Positions 25,455 to 34,566 are shown, counted from the stretch's first letter. The stretch: DNA of 64,000 nt from Nocardia farcinica (GCF_001182745.1 NZ_LN868939.1:1674001-1738000); one strand, 5' to 3'. Made by a program: numbers and translations. The notes: generated by a model not told the origin, from the letters alone.

Positions 25455-25502
25455 CAGCCGACTCCGCCGGTGCGCACATCCGCCCTCGCTAGGCTGGCGC
25501 AG

Positions 25503-26750
25503 GTGAATGCTCCCGCCTTGATCTCGGTCGCCGCGGATCTCGACTCGGTGACCTGTTTCGGACCCGAGGACGACCCCGCCGATGCCGGGCTCACCCACGC
25601 CGACGTGGCCGCGGTGTGGGCCGCGGTGCAGGACTGGTACCGGATGGGCACCACGCCCGCCATCCAGATCTGCCTGCGCCGACAGGGCAGGGTGGTGCTG
25701 AATCGGGCGATCGGGCACGGCTGGGGGAACGCGCCGAAGGACGGGCCCGACGCCGAGAAAGTCCTGATCACCACGGACATGCCGTTCTGCGGGTTCTCCA
25801 CGGCCAAGGGGGTGGCAGCGGCGGTGATGGCGATGCTCATGGAGCAGGGCGCCTTCGCCCCCGGCGACCGGGTGGCCGACTACCTGCCGGGGTTCGCCGC
25901 GAACGGCAAGGAGCGGATCACCATCGCGGATGTGCTCTCGCATTCGGCAGGCATCCCGTTCGTCACCCCGCCCTATCGGGGCTCGGAGCTGGTGGTGGAC
26001 GAGGAGCTGGCGTTGCGGGCGCTGGCCGATCTGAAGCCGAGTTGGCCGCCGGGCCGTTTCCGGGTGTACCACGCGTTCACCGGTGGACTGATCCAGCGGG
26101 CGCTGGTGCGCGCGGCGACGGGCAAGCGGATGCGTGACCACCTCGCCGAGCGGGTGTTGACGCCGTTGGGCTTCCGCTGGAACAACTTCGGGGTGGCGGC
26201 GCAGGACGTCGACCGGGTGGTGCCGAGCGTGAAGACCGGCCCGCCCGCGTCGAAGGTGTCGGTGTATCTGGCGCGGCGGGCGCTGGGCGGACGGATGGAC
26301 GGCGCGGTGTCGGCGCAGGCGCTGCGGGACTTCCTCACCGCGGAGCTGCCCTCGGGCAATCTGGTCACCACGGCCGCCGAACTGTCCCGCTTCTACGAAA
26401 TGCTCGCGCGCGGCGGGGAATTGGACGGTGTCCGGGTGATGCGGCCGGAGACCGTGCGCGCGGCGGTGCGGCCCGCGCCGTGGCTGCCGGGGGTGGCCGG
26501 GCGGGTGAGCCGCGCGGGCTACGAGCTCGGTGGGCGGCGGTCGAAGTTCGGTGCGCACACCGAAGCGCATTTCGGGCGCAGCGGGCTCACCACCCAGTAC
26601 GGCTGGGCCGATCCCGCGCGTGGGCTGGCCGGGGCGGTCCTGACCAGCGGCAAGGCCAGGACCGACGGGGATCGGCCGTGGCGGCTGGTCGCGCGGATCT
26701 CCGGGCGGTTCGGCCGGATCGACCCGGCCGAGCGGGTGTTCGACCTGTGA
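25503..26750 (+). CDS. Beta-lactamase-fold serine hydrolase (EstB/class C type), cytoplasmic
   Basis: 415 residues. FCGFSTAKGVAA contains the catalytic S-x-x-K (STAK), RVYHAFTGGLIQRA supplies the Tyr motif region, and the C-terminal HFGRSGLTTQYGWADP region replaces the usual KTG with an HxG-like block. It is in the class C beta-lactamase/esterase EstB family, whose members are mostly esterases or peptidases on small substrates. No signal peptide is present from GTG at 25503. It ends three bases before a converging gene of the same fold. Confidence 0.82.
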   Translation: MNAPALISVAADLDSVTCFGPEDDPADAGLTHADVAAVWAAVQDWYRMGTTPAIQICLRRQGRVVLNRAIGHGWGNAPKDGPDAEKVLITTDMPFCGFSTAKGVAAAVMAMLMEQGAFAPGDRVADYLPGFAANGKERITIADVLSHSAGIPFVTPPYRGSELVVDEELALRALADLKPSWPPGRFRVYHAFTGGLIQRALVRAATGKRMRDHLAERVLTPLGFRWNNFGVAAQDVDRVVPSVKTGPPASKVSVYLARRALGGRMDGAVSAQALRDFLTAELPSGNLVTTAAELSRFYEMLARGGELDGVRVMRPETVRAAVRPAPWLPGVAGRVSRAGYELGGRRSKFGAHTEAHFGRSGLTTQYGWADPARGLAGAVLTSGKARTDGDRPWRLVARISGRFGRIDPAERVFDL

Positions 26751-26753
26751 AGC

Positions 26754-28064
26754 TCAGTCGCCCGGGCGCGGGGTGAAGCAGCCGAGGATGATGCAGCCGC
26801 TCGGCCAGTCGGAGAACGGCGGCGGCAGCGGTTTGCCCAGGCACACCACCGGGTCACAGCCGGGGTAGGCGTAGGGCCCGAGGCCGAGTGCGGCGAAGGT
26901 GGCGGTCGGGTCGGACATGCGCGGGTCGGACAGGCTCACGTCCGGCTGTGGCACGTACGGGCCGGGGTCGGGCAGCACCGGGTCGCGGAACGCGGCCCCG
27001 ATGGCGCGCAGCACGTCGTGCGGGTAGCTGACCGCGCTGCCGGGGACGGTGACGCCGGTCCAGCTCACGACGAGGTCCAGGCTGGGGACGATGTAGTTGT
27101 CCTGGCGCAGCATGCCCGACATCTTCACCGCGTCGGCCGGCAGCCCGGCGAACTCCGAACCGCAGCCGGGGCCGTTGACCACGAACAGGAAGCCCCAGCA
27201 CTTCATCGCGGGTGAGGGCTCGCTCGCGCGTGCCAGGTACGCGGCGGACACGACCTGGCGGTCACCCCAGCGGCCCCGGTCGGCGACCAGCAGGCCGAGC
27301 TTGGCGAAATCGTCGGGGGCGAGAACCAGGTGGGCGTGGCCGTAGGTGTTGCCGCTGCGGTCGCGGGCCCAGTGGTAGTCGGCGCGGTCGATGCCGAGCG
27401 GGTCGAACAGGGTGCGCTGGGCGTAGTCCTGCAGGTCCTCGCCGACGGCCTGCGCGACGACGTAGGCGAGCAGGTCGACCCCGCGCTGGCTGTAGCCGTA
27501 CTTGGTGCCCTGCGGTGCCTCGATGGGAGTGCCCAGTGCCTGTGCGACGACGTTGGCGTCCAGGCCGGTGACACCGGTGACGCCTTCGGCGATGATCGCG
27601 ACGTCGATACCGGAGGACTCGGTGAGCAGATTGCGCACCAGGATGGCCCGGTGCGCCTCGTCGCCGAGTCCGGCGGGCAGGTACTCGCCGATCGGGGCGT
27701 CGAGGTCCAGCTTGCCCTCGTCGGCGGCGATGCCCGCCACCAGCGACACCACGCTCTTGGTGGCACTCCACAGATTCCACGGCAATGCGCCGGTGCGCTC
27801 GTTGGCCGGGCCGGTGACCACCAGGCAGCCGTTGCGGAAGATCTTGAAGTTCAAGCGCGTCGGGTTGGCCACCAGCTCGCTCACCTTCTGCAGGGCAGCC
27901 GGGTCGAGGCCGACCTCCTCCGGGGTGGCGGTCTCGAACTGCCTGCCCTGCGGCGGCGCGCAGTGCTTCCACTCCGCCGCCTGCGCGGTGCCCCCGAAAG
28001 TACCGGCTACCGCGCACAGCAAAAGTGTGATCCACAGTGTCGCAACGTATTTGGCTGGTTTCAA
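26754..28064 (-). CDS. Secreted beta-lactamase-fold serine hydrolase
   Basis: 436 residues from TTG at 28064, which has GAGGGGCGGG upstream; ATG at 28103 would add 13 residues. A signal peptide (YVATLWITLLLCAVAGTF, cleavage likely after AQA) leads into the domain. WNLWSATKSVVSLV holds the S-x-x-K motif, YGYSQRGVDLLAYV the YxS motif. The C-terminal 80 residues are Pro/Gly-rich with paired cysteines (YPGCDPVVCLG, GCIILGCF), so disulfides are likely outside the cell. Substrate unknown. It converges on the other hydrolase. Confidence 0.82.
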   Translation of the reverse strand: MKPAKYVATLWITLLLCAVAGTFGGTAQAAEWKHCAPPQGRQFETATPEEVGLDPAALQKVSELVANPTRLNFKIFRNGCLVVTGPANERTGALPWNLWSATKSVVSLVAGIAADEGKLDLDAPIGEYLPAGLGDEAHRAILVRNLLTESSGIDVAIIAEGVTGVTGLDANVVAQALGTPIEAPQGTKYGYSQRGVDLLAYVVAQAVGEDLQDYAQRTLFDPLGIDRADYHWARDRSGNTYGHAHLVLAPDDFAKLGLLVADRGRWGDRQVVSAAYLARASEPSPAMKCWGFLFVVNGPGCGSEFAGLPADAVKMSGMLRQDNYIVPSLDLVVSWTGVTVPGSAVSYPHDVLRAIGAAFRDPVLPDPGPYVPQPDVSLSDPRMSDPTATFAALGLGPYAYPGCDPVVCLGKPLPPPFSDWPSGCIILGCFTPRPGD

Positions 28065-28122
28065 GGCGCCCGCCCCTCGGCTCGATCGACTTGCCAAGCA
28101 CATCGGGGCGAGGCCGGGAACG

Positions 28123-29340
28123 TTACGAAACGGCGGCGGTGCGGTCGCGGTAGTTGCGCGTCACCACGGCCAGGCAGCAGGCGGCCAGCGCGGCCAGTCC
28201 GAGATACATCACCGGATAGCCGAGACCGGTGGCGTCGTGCAGGAACGACAGCAGCGCGGGCAGGCCGAACCCGAGGTAGCTGACCGAGTAGAAGACGGCG
28301 GTGAGCCCGGCCAGGTCGTCCGGCCGGGCCAGGCGCTCGACCTCCTGTAGCCCCGCGACCAGCGCGATGCCGTAACCCGAGCCCAGCACGACAGCGGTGA
28401 GCAGCGCCGCCCACAGCGTCAGCGCGCCCACGGCGTACGCGGCCAGCACCATGCCGCCGGTGACCAGCGTCAGGCCCACCACGGCGGCCCGCGCCGTGCC
28501 GGGCCGGTCGATGCGGCGCGCGACGGACTGGATGGCGAAACCGCAGCCGAGGGTGACCACGGTGACCAGGGCCGAGAACGCGATCGGCGCGCCGGGCAGA
28601 CGGGCGGCCATCAGCGTCGGCAGCAAGGCGTAGGCGGTGGCGCCGCAGGCGAACAGCCACAGCGCGGTGGGCAGCGCGACGCGCACGAAGCGGTGATGAC
28701 CGGCGGCGGGGATCTTCAGGTCGTCGCGCAGCCGGCCCGGATGCTGCTGCCGCGGCACGGTTTCCGGCGCCGAGATCAGCCACCCGGTCGCCGCCAGGCA
28801 CAGGGCGACGTTGATCAGGTAGGGCAACGTATGCGGCAGCGGGCCCCACTGGGCGAGCACGCCCGCCACCCCGGCGCCGAGGGCGAAACCGCCGGTCAGG
28901 CTCATCGCCGAGCGGCGGGGACCGGTGCCGGGCGGGGAGAGTTCCTTGAGCCAGCTGCCGCCGACCGCCATCGCCAGGCCGAGCGCGACGCCGGAGAGCA
29001 CCCGGCCCGCCGCCAGCAGCGGCACCAGATCGGCGCCCGAGGCCAGCAACAGCGAGCCGAGCGCGGCGATCAGCGGTGCGGGCAGCAGCAGCGCGCGCCT
29101 GCCGTAGCGGTCCGAGAGCGGGCCGCCGATCAGCAGCGCGGGCACGATGCCGAGCACGTAGTAGAACAGCAGCAGGTCGACGGCGGTGGTGTTCAAGCCG
29201 TCGGCCTTGTAGAGCACCAGCAGCGGGGTGAACTCGTTGCCGCCCCAGGCGATGGCGAAGACGGCGGCGGCCACGCCCCACCAGGCCCGGGTGTGCGGTT
29301 GGGGCCGGGCGACCGGCTCGGTGAGCACGGCGGTGGTCAT
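28123..29340 (-). CDS. MFS transporter, coupled to a GntR regulator
   Basis: 405 residues, twelve helices. The loop GGPLSDRYGRRALLLPAP is the MFS A motif between helices 2 and 3. The substrate cannot be assigned. The ATG at 29340 overlaps the GntR stop (TGATG); GTG at 29343 is also possible. Because the regulator gene is upstream and coupled, it most likely controls this exporter or importer in response to the transported compound. Confidence 0.86.
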   Translation of the reverse strand: MTTAVLTEPVARPQPHTRAWWGVAAAVFAIAWGGNEFTPLLVLYKADGLNTTAVDLLLFYYVLGIVPALLIGGPLSDRYGRRALLLPAPLIAALGSLLLASGADLVPLLAAGRVLSGVALGLAMAVGGSWLKELSPPGTGPRRSAMSLTGGFALGAGVAGVLAQWGPLPHTLPYLINVALCLAATGWLISAPETVPRQQHPGRLRDDLKIPAAGHHRFVRVALPTALWLFACGATAYALLPTLMAARLPGAPIAFSALVTVVTLGCGFAIQSVARRIDRPGTARAAVVGLTLVTGGMVLAAYAVGALTLWAALLTAVVLGSGYGIALVAGLQEVERLARPDDLAGLTAVFYSVSYLGFGLPALLSFLHDATGLGYPVMYLGLAALAACCLAVVTRNYRDRTAAVS

Positions 29341-29981
29341 CACAGACCCCGCATTTCCAGCTGGTGCACCCCGGACAGGTGCTCGACCAGGGCGGCGGCG
29401 AACCCGTCGACGTCGCCGGCGGTGAGGAGTTCGGCCAGCCGGGCGTGCTGGTCGATGATCTGCGCGCTGTCGAGCGGTCCGCGGCGCAATGCCAGGCTGT
29501 TCATCCGGCGCTGCCGCTCGCGCAGCGAATCGTAGAAGCCGGTGAGCAGCGGGTTGCCCGCCGCGACGACGTATCCGCGGTGGAAGTCGGTGTCGGCCAG
29601 TGCCAGGCCCTCGAGATCGCCGTCGCGCGCGAGGTCGCGTTGGCGCTCGATGTTCGCCCGCAGCGCGTCGGCCAGGCCGCCCGGCCGGGCTGCCGCGACG
29701 GACCGTGCGGCGGCGGTTTCCACCACGTAGCGGGCGTGCACGACGTGCTCGGCCTCGTCCGGGGGCACCGGCACGACCAGCGCGCCGCGCTTGGGGTAGA
29801 GCTTCATCCAGCCCTCGGTCTCGAGGCGCAGGAAGGCCTCGCGCACCGGGGTGCGCGACGTACCGAGTTCGGCGGCGATCTCGCCCTCGCTGATCAGCTC
29901 TCCGCCGGTCAGTCCGCCGCTGAGGATGCGCTCCTTGACCGCGCGGTAGGCGTGCTCCGCCGATGAATACGTCTTAGACAC
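29340..29981 (-). CDS. GntR-family (FCD/FadR type) regulator, likely leaderless
   Basis: 213 residues. AYRAVKERILSGGLTGGELISEGEIAAELGTSRTPVREAFLRLETEGW is not quoted in full by blocks: the winged helix occupies residues 8-70 (key piece ELGTSRTPVREAFLRLE), and FCD metal/ligand helices follow (ADTDFHRGYV, with Asp and His; DQHARLAELL). Start is GTG at 29981: TAAGAT (29994-29989) lies seven bases upstream, so transcription probably begins at the start codon itself. An operator palindrome covers both. Confidence 0.86.
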   Translation of the reverse strand: MSKTYSSAEHAYRAVKERILSGGLTGGELISEGEIAAELGTSRTPVREAFLRLETEGWMKLYPKRGALVVPVPPDEAEHVVHARYVVETAAARSVAAARPGGLADALRANIERQRDLARDGDLEGLALADTDFHRGYVVAAGNPLLTGFYDSLRERQRRMNSLALRRGPLDSAQIIDQHARLAELLTAGDVDGFAAALVEHLSGVHQLEMRGL

Positions 29982-29992
29982 AAGTTGTATCT
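29976..29992 (-). promoter_or_regulatory. GntR operator palindrome over the -10 and start codon
   Basis: AGACACAAGTTGTATCT on the plus strand is a near-perfect 17-bp dyad (arms AGACACAA and TTGTATCT, seven of eight matched around a central G). It overlaps the TAAGAT -10 hexamer and the GTG of the GntR gene, the position expected for autorepression of the regulator-transporter operon. Confidence 0.7.
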
Positions 29993-30074
29993 TAGCGGTG
30001 CGCCTGCGGCTGCCTCCTGTGGGATCGACCACCCGCGCCAGCGGAACGCGCGGGTCGGAACGCGCGGTGGTGGG

Positions 30075-30302
30075 TCAGAACATCGAGACGATGAGGGCGA
30101 CGGCGACCGCGACGAACACCGCCACCAGCAGGACCATCACCGCGACCGCGGCGACACCGGTGGGTGGGAAGTGCTTGCTCGTCCGCGGTTCCGGTGCGGA
30201 CAGTCCCGATGTCTGCGGGGTGTCCGGTGGAGTGTCGCCGGGCCGGACACCGCCGCCGGGTTCGAGGTCCGGGGTGCGGGCGGGATCGGGATCCATCGAC
30301 AT
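30075..30302 (-). CDS. Small single-helix protein (DUF6480-like)
   Basis: 75 residues: a Pro-, Asp- and Thr-rich N-terminal 45 residues containing PDPARTPDLEPGGGV and TSKHFPPTGVA, then one C-terminal helix (VAVMVLLVAVFVAVAVALIV). The pattern recalls DUF6480 proteins of actinomycetes, which have no known role. The ATG has GGGGAG seven bases upstream, inside the end of the preceding 38-codon gene, so the two are co-translated. Confidence 0.72.
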   Translation of the reverse strand: MSMDPDPARTPDLEPGGGVRPGDTPPDTPQTSGLSAPEPRTSKHFPPTGVAAVAVMVLLVAVFVAVAVALIVSMF

Positions 30303-30306
30303 CGCG

Positions 30307-30423
30307 CTACTCCCCGTCGTTGCCGGGGGTCTCCGGCTCGTTCGGCCGCTGCCCCTTGGCTTTGCGAGACAGGATCACCGCACCGACCAGCACGGCGATT
30401 CCGATGATCACGAGTATCTCCAT
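30307..30423 (-). CDS. 38-residue single-helix micro-membrane protein
   Basis: ATG at 30423 to TAG at 30307: MEILVIIGIAVLVGAVILS, then a charged tail KAKGQRPNEPETPGNDGE. One membrane helix and a short polar tail. The ribosome site for the next gene (GGGGAG) overlaps its last codons, so it is probably translated in a two-gene operon with the DUF6480-like gene. No family recognised; the clean helix-plus-tail plan and coupling argue that it is real. Confidence 0.6.
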   Translation of the reverse strand: MEILVIIGIAVLVGAVILSRKAKGQRPNEPETPGNDGE

Positions 30424-30617
30424 GCCGGGTGCGTACCCGTGATCGGCGCCGCCAATCAGTGGTCCGGCGTTGTGTGATGTCCCCGCCTCGGCGCGAGTTC
30501 ACTGGTGATTGTCCGATTGATGGGGCGAGCCGTTGCCGGGCGACCCCGCGCCGTTCACGATCGAAGCACACGATGAGTGTGGTACAGATCACCAATCGAT
30601 CCGAGCGAGGGGCGACG

Positions 30618-31079
30618 ATGGCGGCGCGGCACAGTTTTCTGACCTACCGGGAGACCTACGGGTTCCCGGTCACACTGACCGGGCGTCAGGTGGTGCTACA
30701 GGTCGGCACCGTCGGGGTGGTGACCATGCCCGAACCGGTCGGCAGTGTCGTGCAGAACCTGCTGCAGCCCGCCCAGCTGGCCGGGCCGGTGTTCGCCGAC
30801 CCGAAGGCGGGCCGCTGGGTGTTCCTCGTCGACGGCGTGCCCGGCATCTCGCCCGCCCAGCAGGTGATCCTCGGCGAGGTGGGGGTGCGGATCCCGGCGC
30901 GGGCGGAGGAGATCGCACTGCCGCTGCTCAGCGAATCGGGCACCGGTCCGGGCGACGAACGGCGTTGGCTGTGGCCGCCGGGCTACGAGTTGCCGCAGCC
31001 GGGGGCGTTCCTGGCCGAGGTGCTCGGCGCGGCGCGGCGGTTCGATCTGCGCGAGCGGGTGCGCGCGCTGAGCTGGTGA
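30618..31079 (+). CDS. Hypothetical protein (conserved in actinomycetes)
   Basis: 153 residues from the ATG at 30618, which has GAGGGG five bases upstream; ATG at 30573 is possible. The pattern FLTYRETYGFPVTLTGRQVVL, TVGVVTMPEPVGSVVQNLL and FADPKAGRWVFLVD recurs in small actinobacterial proteins I know only as hypotheticals, some labelled primase/polymerase-like; I see no catalytic motif. It has no signal or helix. It converges on a lipoprotein gene six bases downstream. Confidence 0.6.
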   Translation: MAARHSFLTYRETYGFPVTLTGRQVVLQVGTVGVVTMPEPVGSVVQNLLQPAQLAGPVFADPKAGRWVFLVDGVPGISPAQQVILGEVGVRIPARAEEIALPLLSESGTGPGDERRWLWPPGYELPQPGAFLAEVLGAARRFDLRERVRALSW

Positions 31080-31085
31080 GCCCGG

Positions 31086-31619
31086 TCAGTAGGCGCGGCA
31101 GGCGTCGCGCGCGCCGTCCTTGGTGGCGTTGAACTTGTCGATCGCGGCGTTGAGGGTGTCCACGTCGGCGCGGCGTTCGAGCGTGTCGGCCAGGGCGTTG
31201 GTGTCGTCGCGGTAGGCGCGCAGCGGCTCGGCGACCGCGGCGGGCACGTCCCGGGTGAGCTTCTGGTCGACGCTGCGGGCGCCGTCGCGCAGGGCCCGCA
31301 CGGCCGCGTCCGCCTTGGGTTCGGCGTCGGGAGCGTTGTTGTTGCCCGCGTCGATGTAGGCGTTGAAGGTGTCGACCGAGGTGTCGTTGGCGGCGGCGAA
31401 GGCGTCACAGGCCGCGCCCGCCGCGCGCTCGACGGCGGCCGCCCGCGAGGACGACGCGGCCGCGGAGGAGGCGGCCACCTCGGAGGCGTAGGCGGCCAGC
31501 TCGGTCTGGTCGACCTGGGCCCGGCCTGCGATCTGTTGCGAGCAGGCGCCGATGAGCAGCAGACCGCTCGCGGTGGCCGCGACCGCCGCGATCAGGCCGG
31601 TGCGTTCGAGTCGTCGCAT
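31086..31619 (-). CDS. Lipoprotein, helical, unknown function
   Basis: 177 residues. A signal sequence with lipobox IGAC anchors it outside. The mature part is alanine-rich and helical (AAYASEVAASSAAASSSRAAAVE, two Cys at the ends: GAACDAF and RDACRAY, which could pair). The start QQIAGRAQVDQTELA resembles small mycobacterial lipoproteins of the Lpq group. No enzymatic motif. The upstream AMIN-type lipoprotein lies 144 bases away on the same strand. Confidence 0.75.
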   Translation of the reverse strand: MRRLERTGLIAAVAATASGLLLIGACSQQIAGRAQVDQTELAAYASEVAASSAAASSSRAAAVERAAGAACDAFAAANDTSVDTFNAYIDAGNNNAPDAEPKADAAVRALRDGARSVDQKLTRDVPAAVAEPLRAYRDDTNALADTLERRADVDTLNAAIDKFNATKDGARDACRAY

Positions 31620-31763
31620 GTCCTTCTCGCCCTTCCGTTCGTTCCGTCCGGCCGGGAGGAAACAGGTGGGGCGCCGGACCTTCCGACGTTACTCGGTGTC
31701 GTGCCGACCGGCAGGCCGGGCAGGGGCTTCGTTGATCAACCGATATCGGGGTTCGTGCCCCGC

Positions 31764-32339
31764 TCAGGAGGAGGCGATGTCGATGACCAGCCGGGTGGGG
31801 CCGCTCAACGCGCTCACCGAGAAGGCGGGGCGGTCGCCGTCGACACCGATGAAGGACTGGGTGACGCCCTCGAACACCAACGGCGTGGCGACGGCGATGC
31901 CCGGCACGTCCGGGTCGGTGGCCGGATCGGGGCCCGCGTAGGGGGAGACGCCGCTGTCGAACGGGTAGGCCGAGCCGGTGATGCGCACCTCGAGCACCGA
32001 CCGACCGGGGATGTCGAGTTCGCGTCCGCTGCCGTCCTGTACGGCGCGATCGGTGTACTCGACGGTCCAGCCGGGCGTGCCCTTGCCGCCGAGGTCGAAC
32101 ACGATGCGGTCGAAGCCGGGCTGACGGCCGATCCGGATGCCCGCGACGGTGAGCGCCGCGTCCGGCGAGGCGGTGCCGCGCTTGGGCTGGGCGTCGACGG
32201 GTGCGGGCGCGGGTGCCTCGGCCAGGGCGCCCGCCACCGTCGTCGTGGTGGTGCGGGGCGTGGCGGCCGGTCCGGTGTCGTCGCAGCCCACGAGTACCGC
32301 CGCCGCCACCGCCACCAGCACTGCCAGTCTGTTGCGCAT
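31764..32339 (-). CDS. Lipoprotein with an AMIN-like beta domain
   Basis: 191 residues. Lipobox VLVGC after a short signal, a Thr/Pro/Ala-rich linker, then a beta domain with VAGIRIGRQPGFDRIVFDLGG, TVEYTDRAVQ and LEVRITGSAYPFDSG, features of the AMIN-like domain found in actinobacterial lipoproteins thought to bind the cell wall. No catalytic part. ATG at 32339. It diverges from the methyltransferase gene with 71 bases between starts. Confidence 0.78.
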   Translation of the reverse strand: MRNRLAVLVAVAAAVLVGCDDTGPAATPRTTTTTVAGALAEAPAPAPVDAQPKRGTASPDAALTVAGIRIGRQPGFDRIVFDLGGKGTPGWTVEYTDRAVQDGSGRELDIPGRSVLEVRITGSAYPFDSGVSPYAGPDPATDPDVPGIAVATPLVFEGVTQSFIGVDGDRPAFSVSALSGPTRLVIDIASS

Positions 32340-32410
32340 GAGGCTGATGTTAATCGCCCGCGGCGGGGGTGGTCGTGATCGCCGTGGCAACGATCTAGCA
32401 CACTTGAGCC

Positions 32411-33562
32411 GTGCACGATGTGGAGGACGTACTCGGTCGCCTGCGGCGGTATCCGGACGTGGAGGCGGTCAACCTCTATGCCGTCGACGCCGCCGACCGG
32501 CTGATCCTCGACGTGGCCGCCGACGCCATCGAGGCAGCGGGCAGTGGGCGTGTCGCGGTGATCGGCGACAGCTACGGCGCGCTCACGCTCGGCGCGATCG
32601 CCCGCCACGACCTGCGCAAGGTGCGCGTGCACCAGGACCTGCTCACCGGTGAGCTGGCCCTGGCCAACAACGCGCGCGCGGTGGGCCTGACCGACCGCTA
32701 CGTGCCCCAGCCGCTCACCGAGGCACTGCTCGCCGACGCGACCGTGGTGCTGCTGCGGCTGCCCCGGGCGCTGGCCGGACTGTCCGAGGTGGCCGACGCC
32801 ATCGCCCGGTACGCCGACCCCGCCGTCCAGGTGATCGCCGGTGGCCGGGACAAGTACCTGACCAAGACCATGAACGACGTGCTCGGCGAGTCGTTCGCCG
32901 AGGTCAGGGCCAGCCGGGGCAGGCAGAAGTCGCGGACGCTGCTGGCCTCGGGACCCAAACCGGTGGGGGCGCCGCCGTTCCCGGTCCGGGAGCGGCTCGA
33001 CGAGATCGATCTGGAGGTGGTCGCGCACGGCGCGGCCTTCTCCGGTCCGCGACTCGACATCGGCACCCGCTTCCTGCTCGAACATCTCAAGCTCATGAAG
33101 CCCGACGCCCGCGATGCCATCGATCTGGGCTGCGGCACCGGCATCCTCGCGGTCGCGCTGGCGAAGGCACGGCCGGGCCTGCGCGTGGTCGGCACCGACC
33201 AGTCCGCCGCCGCGGTCGCCTCCGCGGAGGCCACCGCCGCCGCCAACGCCGTCGCCGACCGGGTGCGGGTGGTCCGGGACGACGCGATGTCCTCGGCCCC
33301 GGACAACAGCGCCGATCTGGTGCTGTGCAACCCGCCCTTCCACGTCGGCGCGGCGGTGCACACCGGGGCCGCGATCAAGATGTTCGCGGAGACGGGTCGC
33401 GTTCTGCGGCCGGGTGGGGAATTGTGGACGGTGTACAACTCACACCTCGACTACCGGGGTGTGGTGGAGCGGATGGTCGGCCGGACCGACGTGGTCGGGC
33501 GCAACCGGAAGTTCACGGTGACTCGGTCGGTGCGTGGGCTGCACGACGTCCGGCAACGGTAG
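32411..33562 (+). CDS. RsmC/RlmG-like rRNA guanine-N2 methyltransferase
   Basis: 383 residues with two Rossmann domains, the RsmC/RlmG plan. The C-terminal one has the SAM site AIDLGCGTGILAVALAKA, an acidic second strand VVGTDQS and the catalytic LCNPPFHVG; the N-terminal one is a degenerate copy (VAVIGDSYGALTLGA). These enzymes methylate guanine in rRNA. Whether this is G1207 of 16S or G1835 of 23S RNA cannot be told. GTG start. Confidence 0.85.
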   Translation: MHDVEDVLGRLRRYPDVEAVNLYAVDAADRLILDVAADAIEAAGSGRVAVIGDSYGALTLGAIARHDLRKVRVHQDLLTGELALANNARAVGLTDRYVPQPLTEALLADATVVLLRLPRALAGLSEVADAIARYADPAVQVIAGGRDKYLTKTMNDVLGESFAEVRASRGRQKSRTLLASGPKPVGAPPFPVRERLDEIDLEVVAHGAAFSGPRLDIGTRFLLEHLKLMKPDARDAIDLGCGTGILAVALAKARPGLRVVGTDQSAAAVASAEATAAANAVADRVRVVRDDAMSSAPDNSADLVLCNPPFHVGAAVHTGAAIKMFAETGRVLRPGGELWTVYNSHLDYRGVVERMVGRTDVVGRNRKFTVTRSVRGLHDVRQR

Positions 33563-33690
33563 AGTCCGAAATGTCCGCCTCGTGGTTCCTGTGGGAACTC
33601 GGCGGCGGAGCCGCACGTTGAACAGAACAAGTTGGAGCTCGAGCGCCAGCTCGATCAGACAGCCGCAACGACTCCAGAAAGGCACTCACG

Positions 33691-34566
33691 GTGCGCACAT
33701 CCAGCAATCCGATATTCAAGAACCTCCCGAAGCAAGAGGGCGGTGGCTACGCCAACTTCGGATCGGGCGTGGCGGGTGCCGGACAGTTCGGGCAGCAGTT
33801 CGGTCACCAGTACCCCAACCAGTACGGCCAGTACCAGCAGCAGCCGTACCAGCAGCCCGCGCCGCCCACCACCACCCGGGCGATGACCATCGACGACGTG
33901 GTCACCAAGACCGGCATCACGCTGGGTGTGCTGGCGATCTCGGCGATCGTCGCCTACGCGCTCACCTCGGCCAACACCGGCCTCGCCCCGCTGTTCGTGA
34001 TCGTCGGCGGCCTGGTCGGCCTGGTGCTGGTGCTGGTGGCGACCTTCGCCAACAAGATGGACAACCCGGTCATCGTGCTGTCCTACGCGGTCGCCGAGGG
34101 GCTGTTCCTCGGTGCGCTGTCGTTCATGTTCACCGATGTCAGCTTCGGCGGTGTCGGTGGCAGCGGCCTGATCGCCCAGGCGGTGCTGGGCACCTTCGGT
34201 GTGTTCGCCGGCATGCTCGTGGTCTACAAGACCGGTGCCATCCGCGTGACGCCGCGCTTCACCCGCATGATCGTCGGCGCCACCATCGGCGTCGTGGTGC
34301 TGATGCTGGGCAACCTGATCGCGAGCTTCTTCACCGACGGCGGCTTCGGCCTGCGTGACGGCGGCGCGCTCGCCATCGTGTTCAGCCTGGTCTGCATCGC
34401 CATCGCCGCGTTCAGCTTCCTGCTCGACTTCGACGCCGCCGACCAGCTGATCCGCGCGCAGGCGCCGGAGAAGGCGGCCTGGGGCGTGGCGCTCGGCCTG
34501 ACCGTCACCCTGGTGTGGCTGTACGTCGAGATCCTGCGACTGCTGAGCTACTTCCAGAACGACTAG
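33691..34566 (+). CDS. Bax inhibitor-1/YccA-like membrane protein
   Basis: 291 residues. A 70-residue cytoplasmic arm rich in Gln, Tyr and Gly (FGQQFGHQYPNQYGQYQQQ) precedes seven membrane helices with DFDAADQLIRAQAPEKAAWG near the end, a conserved acidic loop of this family, thought to be a calcium/proton leak channel or protease regulator (YccA). GTG start. It ends in front of a strong hairpin terminator shared with the converging thiolase. Confidence 0.85.
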   Translation: MRTSSNPIFKNLPKQEGGGYANFGSGVAGAGQFGQQFGHQYPNQYGQYQQQPYQQPAPPTTTRAMTIDDVVTKTGITLGVLAISAIVAYALTSANTGLAPLFVIVGGLVGLVLVLVATFANKMDNPVIVLSYAVAEGLFLGALSFMFTDVSFGGVGGSGLIAQAVLGTFGVFAGMLVVYKTGAIRVTPRFTRMIVGATIGVVVLMLGNLIASFFTDGGFGLRDGGALAIVFSLVCIAIAAFSFLLDFDAADQLIRAQAPEKAAWGVALGLTVTLVWLYVEILRLLSYFQND

